Origin: Luteibaculum sp964627445
GTDB taxonomy: Bacteria; Bacteroidota; Bacteroidia; Flavobacteriales_D; Luteibaculaceae
Reading direction: 5' to 3'
Length of the DNA: 64,000 nt
Assembly: GCA_964627445.1 (NCBI GenBank)
Contig: CAZVJF010000008.1
Coordinates: 1 to 64,000, forward strand
This document shows, piece by piece, positions 53,377 to 60,133 of this stretch. Position 1 is the first letter of the stretch, and each line of letters begins with the position of its first letter. A program made the translations under genes and the position numbers. The notes under the pieces were generated by a model. It ran no database searches. It saw only the letters and a program-made list of their open reading frames with translations, and was not told the DNA's origin.

Positions 53377-53418
53377 TTAACCGAACTCCGTCTGCTGTAA
53401 ATTAAACTCCGTCTGCTG
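53377..53418. repeat. Two tandem copies of a 21-base repeat
   Basis: AACTCCGTCTGCTG occurs at 53384-53397 and 53405-53418 (period 21) between the CD-NTase and HicB ends. The sequence resembles a tRNA 3' end, so it could mark an attachment site; this is a guess. Confidence 0.45.
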
Positions 53419-53460
53419 GGTTTTGCCATCTAAATCAAGACCAGTTCAATGTCTGGCCTA

Positions 53461-53805
53461 CTACCTCGTTTCTTCTCCAAGTACCCTAGAACGTAAGGAT
53501 TCTTCAACCAGACTGTTTAGTGACATCTTGGCTTCCATAGCCATAAGTGCTGCTTTTTGGTGTAGGCTAGAGGAAACACGAACATTAAAGCTCCCTTTAA
53601 AGGGCTTTTCGGGTTTCTGGTTATTGCTTGTACAGTCGGTTAGGTAGTCTTCAATGGCTTCCTTAAAGTTATTTTCCAGGTCTTTACCCGTAAGACCCTC
53701 GTAGGATATTAAACTCTGTATGCCGAGTACTTTGCCAAAAAGTAAGTTGTCTTCAGCACTGTATTCAATGCTACCTGTATATCCTTTGTGCTCTAGATAT
53801 TTCAT
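53461..53805 (-). CDS. hicB: HicB-type antitoxin
   Basis: Protein of 114 residues: an N-terminal HicB partial RNase-H-like domain (YTGSIEYSAEDNLLFGKVLG, DLENNFKEAIEDYL) and a C-terminal ribbon-helix-helix (GSFNVRVSSSLHQKAALMAMEAKMSLNSLVEESL split here). It binds the HicA toxin and represses its own promoter. It overlaps the toxin gene by 4 bases. Confidence 0.9.
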   Translation of the reverse strand: MKYLEHKGYTGSIEYSAEDNLLFGKVLGIQSLISYEGLTGKDLENNFKEAIEDYLTDCTSNNQKPEKPFKGSFNVRVSSSLHQKAALMAMEAKMSLNSLVEESLRSRVLGEETR

Positions 53806-54044
53806 AATTCCAATACTTCTTTAATTTGCTTGAGTTGATAGGTTTTCATAAGGCCACTAGGATGCGGTTTATGCAGGTTGATGTGGGCATCCGAAGGGTT
53901 CCTAAATTTTACACGTGACCCGCTTGTTTTTCCTTTCTTTATTTCCTCAAAGCCATAATAGCTGAGGAGCTTTACAACTTCTTCGAAATGAAAATCTTTG
54001 GGCTGAGATAAAAACCGCTTTACCAGCTTTTCCTTCCTTGACAT
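53802..54044 (-). CDS. hicA: HicA-type toxin (mRNA interferase-like)
   Basis: Protein of 80 residues with a double-stranded-RNA-binding-like fold, KLVKRFLSQPKDFHFEEVVKLL and the C-terminal TYQLKQIKEVLEL. HicA enzymes cleave mRNA using a His in a G-S-H motif; here the motif reads GSR (42-44), and nearby His residues at 54, 58 and 61 could serve instead. Toxin gene first, antitoxin second is the usual HicAB order. Confidence 0.85.
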   Translation of the reverse strand: MSRKEKLVKRFLSQPKDFHFEEVVKLLSYYGFEEIKKGKTSGSRVKFRNPSDAHINLHKPHPSGLMKTYQLKQIKEVLEL

Positions 54045-54119
54045 AAACGCAATGTAACTAAATATAGTTGCAAGATGAAATAGAATTCAATGCTTATTGT
54101 GGTGCGCCGGTAATCGTTT

Positions 54120-54131
54120 TTTACATGTAAA
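54120..54131. promoter_or_regulatory. 12-base palindrome upstream of hicA
   Basis: TTTACATGTAAA is a perfect palindrome 75 bases before the hicA start. It is a plausible operator for HicB, but it is short and could be chance. Confidence 0.3.
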
Positions 54132-54191
54132 TCCTGTAAAATAGACGAGATATGAAGTAAGGGGAGAATGTTGGAATGAAAGCGATCTTCT

Positions 54192-54229
54192 TAAGAGTCG
54201 GATTAGGGCAAAAGAGGAACCGACTCTTA
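54192..54229. repeat. Perfect inverted repeat beside tRNA-Arg
   Basis: TAAGAGTCGG and CCGACTCTTA form 10-base arms around an 18-base spacer, 20 bases from the tRNA 3' end. It could be a terminator variant or a recombinase/attachment-type site. Confidence 0.6.
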
Positions 54230-54249
54230 GCACCAAAAAAAAACAGTAG

Positions 54250-54321
54250 TAGCCCCGAAGGGAATCGAACCCCCATCTTAAGAACCGGAATCTTATGTTT
54301 TATCCATTAAACTACGGAGCT
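54250..54321 (-). tRNA. tRNA-Arg (CCG)
   Basis: A 72-base cloverleaf on the minus strand: acceptor AGCTCCG/CGGGGCT, D arm GTTT/AAAC, anticodon stem TAAGA/TCTTA with loop TTCCGGT (anticodon CCG, reading CGG), T arm with TTCGATT loop, discriminator A. CCA is not encoded. Its 3' end points toward the accessory island. Confidence 0.92.
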
Positions 54322-54373
54322 ATGCGGCAAAAGTAAGCTATTTCGCAGAAGCGCTAAAAACTACAAGGCAATA

Positions 54374-54400
54374 AAAAAGGCACCACGAGGGTGCCTTTTT
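54374..54400 (-). terminator. Terminator after rpoD
   Basis: AAAAAGGCACC/GGTGCCTTTTT stem with a 5-base loop, 20 bases beyond the rpoD stop on the minus strand; both A and T runs allow two-way use. Confidence 0.88.
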
Positions 54401-54419
54401 GTGTTGCTAGAATCTGGGT

Positions 54420-55289
54420 TTATCCCAAATAAGATTTTAAGATTTTGCTGCGCGAGGTGTGCTTTAATCTGCGTATCGCTTTTTCTTTAATCTGGCGTAC
54501 GCGCTCGCGGGTAAGGTCAAACTTCTCACCAATTTCCTCCAGGGTCATGGGGTGTTGCCCGCTCAAACCAAAGTACAAGCGAATCACATCGGCTTCGCGT
54601 GCGGTAAGTGTGCTTAGTGCGCGGTCTATTTCCTTGCGGAGTGAGTCGTGCATTAGCTCTTGCTCGGGGCTGGGGCTTTCGGCACTGCTCAATACATCGT
54701 ACATGTTCGAGCTGCTGTCGTCTCCGTCTTTCAGCGGGGCATCCATCGATACGTGACGACCCGCGTTGCGTAGCGATTGCTTTACCTCGTCAATAGACAT
54801 GTCCAGGATCTCAGCCAACTCGGCTGGGGTTGGGGCGCGCTCATATTTTTGTTCCAACTCAGAAAAGGCTTTGTTTACCTTGTTGATGGAACCAATTTTA
54901 TTGAGTGGCAAACGCACAATACGCGACTGCTCTGCCAACGCTTGAAGGATAGACTGACGAATCCACCATACGGCATAGGAGATAAATTTAAATCCACGCG
55001 TTTCATCAAAACGCTGTGCCGCTTTTATAAGGCCCAAGTTCCCTTCGTTAATTAAATCGGGGAGGGTAAGTCCTTGGTTTTGGTATTGTTTGGATACAGA
55101 AACCACGAAACGCAAGTTGGCTTTGGTAAGTTTTTCCAAAGCTACTTGATCGCCTTTCTTAATTCTGCGTGCTAGTTCTACCTCTTCCTCAGCTGTAATT
55201 AATTCTACCTTACCAATTTCCTGTAAATACTTATCTAACGATGCGGTTTCGCGGTTGGTAACCTGCTTAACAATTTTCAGCTGCCTCAT
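54420..55289 (-). CDS. rpoD: Primary RNA polymerase sigma factor (RpoD/SigA)
   Basis: Protein of 289 residues, the short primary sigma type of Bacteroidota. Region 1.2 (SLDKYLQEIG), region 2 (DLINEGNLGLIKAAQRFDETRGFKFISYAVWWIRQ), region 3 and region 4 (LEEIGEKFDLTRERVRQIKEKA) are all visible; region 1.1 is missing, as is usual in this phylum. It directs transcription from TTTG/TAnnTTTG promoters, consistent with the -7 boxes seen elsewhere in the window. Confidence 0.96.
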   Translation of the reverse strand: MRQLKIVKQVTNRETASLDKYLQEIGKVELITAEEEVELARRIKKGDQVALEKLTKANLRFVVSVSKQYQNQGLTLPDLINEGNLGLIKAAQRFDETRGFKFISYAVWWIRQSILQALAEQSRIVRLPLNKIGSINKVNKAFSELEQKYERAPTPAELAEILDMSIDEVKQSLRNAGRHVSMDAPLKDGDDSSSNMYDVLSSAESPSPEQELMHDSLRKEIDRALSTLTAREADVIRLYFGLSGQHPMTLEEIGEKFDLTRERVRQIKEKAIRRLKHTSRSKILKSYLG

Positions 55290-55316
55290 GAAAAAGGGTT
55301 TTGTTTATAGGGAGCA

Positions 55317-55336
55317 CGGACTACCGCAGTAGTCCG
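55317..55336. promoter_or_regulatory. Hairpin in the rpoD leader
   Basis: CGGACTAC-cgca-GTAGTCCG, perfect 8-base arms, 27 bases before the rpoD start codon. It may influence rpoD translation or mRNA stability. Confidence 0.45.
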
Positions 55337-55418
55337 GCTCAGAAGTTAATACTTAATTAAAATGGGGTGTAAAAGCAAATAGCGCAATATATTTAATAAC
55401 GCATTTCTTTCACGGGTG

Positions 55419-57566
55419 TTACACTTTGTCCGTTTCCGGCTTCTCTAGCAATACCTTTCTAGAAAGCTTTAGTTTTCCAGACTTCGGATCTTTGCCGGTT
55501 ACCTTAACCTGGCAGGTGTCGCCCTCAGAGAAAACGTCTTTTACGTTCTCAATCTTGCGCCACTCAATCTCAGAAATGTGCAACAGTCCATCTGTACCCG
55601 GAACCAACTCTATAAAGGCACCGTAAGGCATTATGGATTTTACTTTACCATCGTAGATTTCTCCAACTTCTACTACACGAGGAATGGCAATGCTTTTAAT
55701 CTTGTTCACCGCCATATCTAGGCTAGCTTTGTTATTGGAAATAACCTGAACAATGCCTTTTCCGTTGGCTTCTTCAATGGCTACATCAGCACCCGATTCG
55801 TTTTGGATTTCCTGGATGATTTTTCCACCCGGTCCAATAACAGCACCGATGTTTTCTTTAGGAATCTCAAAGCTTACAATACGAGGCGCATGCTCTTTGT
55901 AGTCTTCTCTTGGCGCAGAAATGGTTTTCATCATTTCGCCCAAAATGTGCAGACGGCCTGCCTTGGCTTGCTCTAAAGCTTCTTCTACCATTTGGTAGTT
56001 TAGCCCGTTGATCTTGATGTCCATTTGGCATGCAGTAATACCTTTTTCGGTACCGCATACTTTAAAGTCCATATCTCCTAGGTGGTCTTCATCGCCAAGA
56101 ATATCGCTCAATACCGAGTATTTGCTGCTGTCTTCGTTGGTGATTAGTCCCATGGCAATACCAGAAACAGGGCGCTTAATTTTAACACCACCGTCCATCA
56201 GTGCTAGCGTACCGGCACATACTGTGGCCATAGAAGAGGAACCGTTACTTTCCAAAATGTCAGACACCAAACGGATGGTGTATGGGCTTTCATTTTCGGC
56301 TGGAATCACTTCTTTCAATGCGCGCATAGCCAGGTTACCGTGACCAATTTCGCGTCTTCCAGGTCCGCGGTTTGGGCGTGCCTCTCCGGTAGAGAACGCT
56401 GGGAAGTTGTAGTGTAACAAGAAACGGTCGCTACCTACTTTTACTACCGTATCTATCGACTGCTCATCGAGCTTAGAACCTAGAGTTAACGAAGTAAGCG
56501 ATTGGGTTTCGCCACGGGTAAATACGGCAGAACCATGTGCTCCAGGAAGGTAATCTACTTCCGACCAAATGGGGCGAATTTCATCGAGCTTTCTTCCATC
56601 CAAACGCTTTTTCTCGTCTAAAACAACATCGCGTATGGCTTCTTTTTCGGCCTTGCCAAAATACTGGCGTAGCAAGAATGCTTTTTCGCTTTTTTCTTCG
56701 TCCGTTAAGGTTTCTAGGAAAGCTTCACGAATTTCAGAAAATCTGCGTTTGCGCTCTTCCTTGTTGGCAATACCTTCTTGCGCTACAGCTTTTGCTTTAT
56801 CGTAGCAAAACTTACGGATGGCGTCTTTTAGGTCGCTATCGCTTTTCTCGTGGTTGTATTCTCTTTTTGGAGAAGTACCAGGGACTTCGGCAGCTAGTGC
56901 TTCTTGGGCCTCGCACTGGGCTATAATTACTTTATGTGCTTCTTTGATGGCTTCGAGCATTTCTTGCTCAGAGATTTCCTCCATCTCACCTTCCACCATG
57001 GTAATGCTGTCCTTAGAACCTGCAATAATCATGTCCAAATCGGACTTTGCAAGCTCTTTTTCGCTGGGGTTGATGATGAATTTACCATCCACGCGACCGA
57101 TTTTCACTTCGGAAATGGGGCCGTTAAAAGGAATGTCGGAAACGGCAATGGCCGCAGACGCTGCAAAACCAGCCAAGCTATCGGGGCTCACTTCAGGATC
57201 GAAAGAAAGTAAGCTTACCATTACCTGTGTTTCCGCGTGGAAATCGCCAGGAAACATGGGGCGCAACGCGCGGTCTATAAGGCGCGATACCAATACTTCT
57301 GCATCCGAAGGTTTTGCTTCACGTTTAAAGAATCCACCTGGAAATCTACCAGCGGCAGAAAATTTTTCCCGGTAATCTACCGTAAGGGGAAGAAAATCAA
57401 CGTCTTCTTTTGCGTCTTTGGTGGCTACTACGGTAGCAAGCAACATGGTGTCTCCGCAGCGTACTACAACAGCGCCATCGGCTTGTTTGGCAAGTATGCC
57501 GGTTTCAACACGAATGTCTTTGCCGTTAGGCATGGTAATGGTTCGGGAAAATCCTGTAGGTTTCAT
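55419..57566 (-). CDS. pnp: Polyribonucleotide nucleotidyltransferase
   Basis: Protein of 715 residues, standard length: two RNase PH domains (about 10-230 and 300-545), a KH domain (about 550-615; VIGPGGKIIQEIQ) and an S1 domain (about 617-690; GAFIELVPGTDGLLHISEI). It degrades RNA 3' to 5' using phosphate and is part of RNA decay. It follows rpsO on the same strand, as in many bacteria, with a terminator-like hairpin between. Confidence 0.98.
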   Translation of the reverse strand: MKPTGFSRTITMPNGKDIRVETGILAKQADGAVVVRCGDTMLLATVVATKDAKEDVDFLPLTVDYREKFSAAGRFPGGFFKREAKPSDAEVLVSRLIDRALRPMFPGDFHAETQVMVSLLSFDPEVSPDSLAGFAASAAIAVSDIPFNGPISEVKIGRVDGKFIINPSEKELAKSDLDMIIAGSKDSITMVEGEMEEISEQEMLEAIKEAHKVIIAQCEAQEALAAEVPGTSPKREYNHEKSDSDLKDAIRKFCYDKAKAVAQEGIANKEERKRRFSEIREAFLETLTDEEKSEKAFLLRQYFGKAEKEAIRDVVLDEKKRLDGRKLDEIRPIWSEVDYLPGAHGSAVFTRGETQSLTSLTLGSKLDEQSIDTVVKVGSDRFLLHYNFPAFSTGEARPNRGPGRREIGHGNLAMRALKEVIPAENESPYTIRLVSDILESNGSSSMATVCAGTLALMDGGVKIKRPVSGIAMGLITNEDSSKYSVLSDILGDEDHLGDMDFKVCGTEKGITACQMDIKINGLNYQMVEEALEQAKAGRLHILGEMMKTISAPREDYKEHAPRIVSFEIPKENIGAVIGPGGKIIQEIQNESGADVAIEEANGKGIVQVISNNKASLDMAVNKIKSIAIPRVVEVGEIYDGKVKSIMPYGAFIELVPGTDGLLHISEIEWRKIENVKDVFSEGDTCQVKVTGKDPKSGKLKLSRKVLLEKPETDKV

Positions 57567-57603
57567 CTAATTTATCTCTCGTTTGTGTGTATATGTATGT
57601 AAA

Positions 57604-57639
57604 CACAAAAAGGGGCAACGATGTATTTGCCCCTTTTTG
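57604..57639 (-). terminator. Hairpin between rpsO and pnp
   Basis: ACAAAAAGGGGCAA/TTGCCCCTTTTTGT, a perfect 14-base stem with an 8-base loop, between the rpsO stop and the pnp start. It probably ends most rpsO transcripts or is a processing site for the rpsO-pnp mRNA. Confidence 0.85.
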
Positions 57640-57672
57640 TAAAGTCTATGTATGTACTTGCAATGGTCTCAA

Positions 57673-57942
57673 TTATTTTCTTAGACCCAATTTAGCAACT
57701 ATGTCACGATATCTTTGGATATCTTTCTTCTTTAGGTAGTTAAGCAGCGATCTGCGTTTACCAACCAAAGCAATAAGTGCGCGTTGCGTTCTAAAATCTT
57801 TCTTGTTCTTTTTCAGGTGCCCCGTTAGGTGTGCAATTCTGTGGGTAAACAATGCTATCTGCCCCTCTGCAGAACCGGTGTCATTATCAGACTTACCGTG
57901 CTCTTTAAAAATCTCCGTCTTCTTCTCTGATGTTAAATACAT
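57673..57942 (-). CDS. rpsO: 30S ribosomal protein S15
   Basis: Protein of 89 residues, standard length, with TGSAEGQIALFTHRI, HLKKNKKDFRTQRALIALVGKRR and LLNYLKKKD. It binds 16S rRNA helices H20-H22 early in 30S assembly. It is upstream of pnp. Confidence 0.98.
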   Translation of the reverse strand: MYLTSEKKTEIFKEHGKSDNDTGSAEGQIALFTHRIAHLTGHLKKNKKDFRTQRALIALVGKRRSLLNYLKKKDIQRYRDIVAKLGLRK

Positions 57943-58002
57943 GCCAAAACTATTTCGTGAGTGTTATGTATTAGGCCTGCAAAGGTAGTATAAATTCTAT
58001 AG

Positions 58003-58848
58003 CTACGACTTAAACAGTGAAATTGATTGTGTTAAGCGTTCTTTTAGGTCTTGACGCGATACAATAAAATCCAGGAAACCGTGATCTAGCACGAATTCCG
58101 AGGTTTGAAATCCTTCCGGCAAATCTTTACCAATGGTTTCTTTTACCACACGCGGACCTGCAAATCCTATGAGTGCTTTAGGCTCGGCAATATTAAGATC
58201 GCCCAACATCGCATAGCTGGCTGTTACGCCTCCTGTGGTAGGATTCGTAAGTACCGAGATGTAGGGCAATTTATGGTTGGCCAATACGGTGAGTTTCGCG
58301 CTGGTTTTTGCCATTTGCATCAGCGAAAAACCGGCTTCCATCATGCGTGCACCACCCGATTTGGAGATGATGATAAACGGAGCTTTCAGCTCAATGGCTT
58401 TGTCTATGGCCAAAGATATTTTCTCTCCAACCACCGATCCCATAGAACCACCAATAAAGTCGAAATCCATGGCGGCAACCACGGCTTCGTGCTTGCCTAT
58501 GCTGCCATGCGCAGTGCGAATGGCGTCTTTTAGGCCCGTTTTTTTAATGGTTGCTAAAATACGGTCGGTGTATTTTTTGGTGTCCTCAAATTGCAAGGGG
58601 TCAGCCGAGATCATGTCCTCGTTAAACTCATTGAATTCGGCTCCATCAAAAAGCAGATCAAAATACCCGTTGGCATCCATACGATCGTGGAAACCACAAT
58701 CTTCGCATACCTTGAGGTTTTTTATGTGATCCTCCGAAGAAACTACATGGCTGCACTTTTTGCATTTCCACCACAGTCCTTCTGGAGTTTCTTTTTTCTC
58801 TGTTGTTGAGGTGGTAATACCTCGCTTAATTCTTTTAAACCAACCCAT
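58003..58848 (-). CDS. accD: Acetyl-CoA carboxylase carboxyltransferase beta subunit
   Basis: Protein of 281 residues with an N-terminal four-cysteine zinc ribbon (Cys29, 32, 48, 51) and a carboxyltransferase domain: MDFDFIGGSMGSVVGEKI, KSGGARMMEAG, TGGVTASYAMLGD. It transfers carboxyl from carboxybiotin to acetyl-CoA with AccA, giving malonyl-CoA for fatty-acid synthesis. Confidence 0.97.
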   Translation of the reverse strand: MGWFKRIKRGITTSTTEKKETPEGLWWKCKKCSHVVSSEDHIKNLKVCEDCGFHDRMDANGYFDLLFDGAEFNEFNEDMISADPLQFEDTKKYTDRILATIKKTGLKDAIRTAHGSIGKHEAVVAAMDFDFIGGSMGSVVGEKISLAIDKAIELKAPFIIISKSGGARMMEAGFSLMQMAKTSAKLTVLANHKLPYISVLTNPTTGGVTASYAMLGDLNIAEPKALIGFAGPRVVKETIGKDLPEGFQTSEFVLDHGFLDFIVSRQDLKERLTQSISLFKS

Positions 58849-58858
58849 AAAGGATGTT

Positions 58859-59917
58859 TTAAGCTAAGCTTATTTCAGGTTCAAGATACACATCTTGGAT
58901 GGCATTTAAGATATCCACCCCTTCTTGCATCGGTTTTTGGAAGGCTTTTCTTCCCGAGATCAGTCCTTGTCCACCCGCACGCTTGTTGATTACGGCTGTG
59001 GCAACAGCTTCTGCTAGGTCGGTCTCGCCCGCAGAGGCTCCCCCCGAGTTAATTAAGCCCATGCGGCCCATGTAGCAGTTCGCTACTTGGTAGCGACATA
59101 GATCTATTGGGTGATCCGAGCTTAGTTTGTCGTATACCAAAGGGTGGGTTTTACCAAAGTTAATGGCGGTATACCCACCGTTGGTTTTCGGAAGTTTTTG
59201 CTTGATGATATCTGCTTGTATGGTTACCCCTAAGTGGTTGGCCTGGGCAGTAACATCGGTAGAGGTGTGATGATCTACACCGTCTTTTTTGAAATCGCTG
59301 TTTCTCAGGTAGCACCACAAAATGGTAGCCATACCCAGCTCGTGCGCGCGCTCAAATGCAGCGGCTACTTCTTGTATTTGTCTGGATGATTCTTCAGAAC
59401 CAAAGTAGATGGTAGCCCCTACTGCCGCAGCGCCCATGTTCCAGGCTTCTTCAACCGAACCGAACATAATTTGATCGAAGCTATTGGGGTAGCTTAAAAG
59501 CTCATTGTGATTCAGTTTCACAATGAAAGGAATTTTGTGCGCGTATTTTCTAGAGCAAGACGCCAAAACACCAAAGGTAGAAGCAACGGCATTGCACCCA
59601 CCTTCTATCGCTAGTTTTACGATATTCTCTGGATCGAAATAAATAGGGTTGGGGGCGAAGGATGCACCCGCAGAGTGTTCTATCCCTTGGTCTACAGGCA
59701 GGATAGATACATACCCTGTATTTCCTAATCTACCGTGGCCGTAAATGCGTTGTAGGTTATTTAAAACGCGGTTGCTGCGGTTGGTTTGTGCAAAAATGCG
59801 ATCAACAAAGTCGGGACCTGCAGCGTGCAAGTGGTCTTTGGATATGGTATTGCACGTATGGTTTAATAAAGACTCGGCATCTTTGCCAAGCAAGCTTTCT
59901 ATTCTGCTTAAAGACAT
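58859..59917 (-). CDS. fbaB: Class I fructose-bisphosphate aldolase (DhnA/FbaB type)
   Basis: Protein of 352 residues from the ATG at 59917; an in-frame ATG at 59965 is less likely. TIM-barrel aldolase: GYVSILPVDQGIEHSAG, IVKLNHNELLSYPNS, AVGATIYFGSEES, TILWCYLRNSDFKK and late GLINSGGAS and RAGGQGLISGRKAF blocks typical of DhnA-type class I aldolases. It splits fructose-1,6-bisphosphate through a Schiff-base lysine. Its stop is 10 bases upstream of the accD start on the same strand. Confidence 0.93.
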   Translation of the reverse strand: MSLSRIESLLGKDAESLLNHTCNTISKDHLHAAGPDFVDRIFAQTNRSNRVLNNLQRIYGHGRLGNTGYVSILPVDQGIEHSAGASFAPNPIYFDPENIVKLAIEGGCNAVASTFGVLASCSRKYAHKIPFIVKLNHNELLSYPNSFDQIMFGSVEEAWNMGAAAVGATIYFGSEESSRQIQEVAAAFERAHELGMATILWCYLRNSDFKKDGVDHHTSTDVTAQANHLGVTIQADIIKQKLPKTNGGYTAINFGKTHPLVYDKLSSDHPIDLCRYQVANCYMGRMGLINSGGASAGETDLAEAVATAVINKRAGGQGLISGRKAFQKPMQEGVDILNAIQDVYLEPEISLA

Positions 59918-60048
59918 GGGAAACTCTCGTTTTCTGAACGGGGCAAAACTATAAAAAACTACCAACAGCCCACGCTAAACTCAAATTATGCACTGAGCAT
60001 AATTTACCCTGTGGGCTGATAAAAGCCAAGCGTTGTCAGGGTTACCCT

Positions 60049-60080
60049 GATAAAAACGCTTTTTTCAAAGCGTTTTTATC
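60049..60080 (-). terminator. Terminator-like hairpin after tamL, overlapping a second palindrome
   Basis: GATAAAAACGCTTT-tttc-AAAGCGTTTTTATC is a perfect 14-base stem. It overlaps TCAGGGT-t-ACCCTGA (60036-60050), another perfect inverted repeat. Both lie between the tamL stop and the aldolase start. Confidence 0.65.
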
Positions 60081-60133
60081 AATATGGAGGATCTTGTTTT
60101 TTCAACGATAAACATGCTACCGCATAAAGCGGG

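Noticed and set aside
53377..53418. Possible CRISPR array
   Set aside because: Only two copies of a 14-base motif with 7-base gaps; no Cas genes and no regular spacers.
47095..54044. A complete prophage
   Set aside because: Only endolysin and holin are phage-like; no integrase, terminase, portal, capsid or tail gene was seen on either strand.
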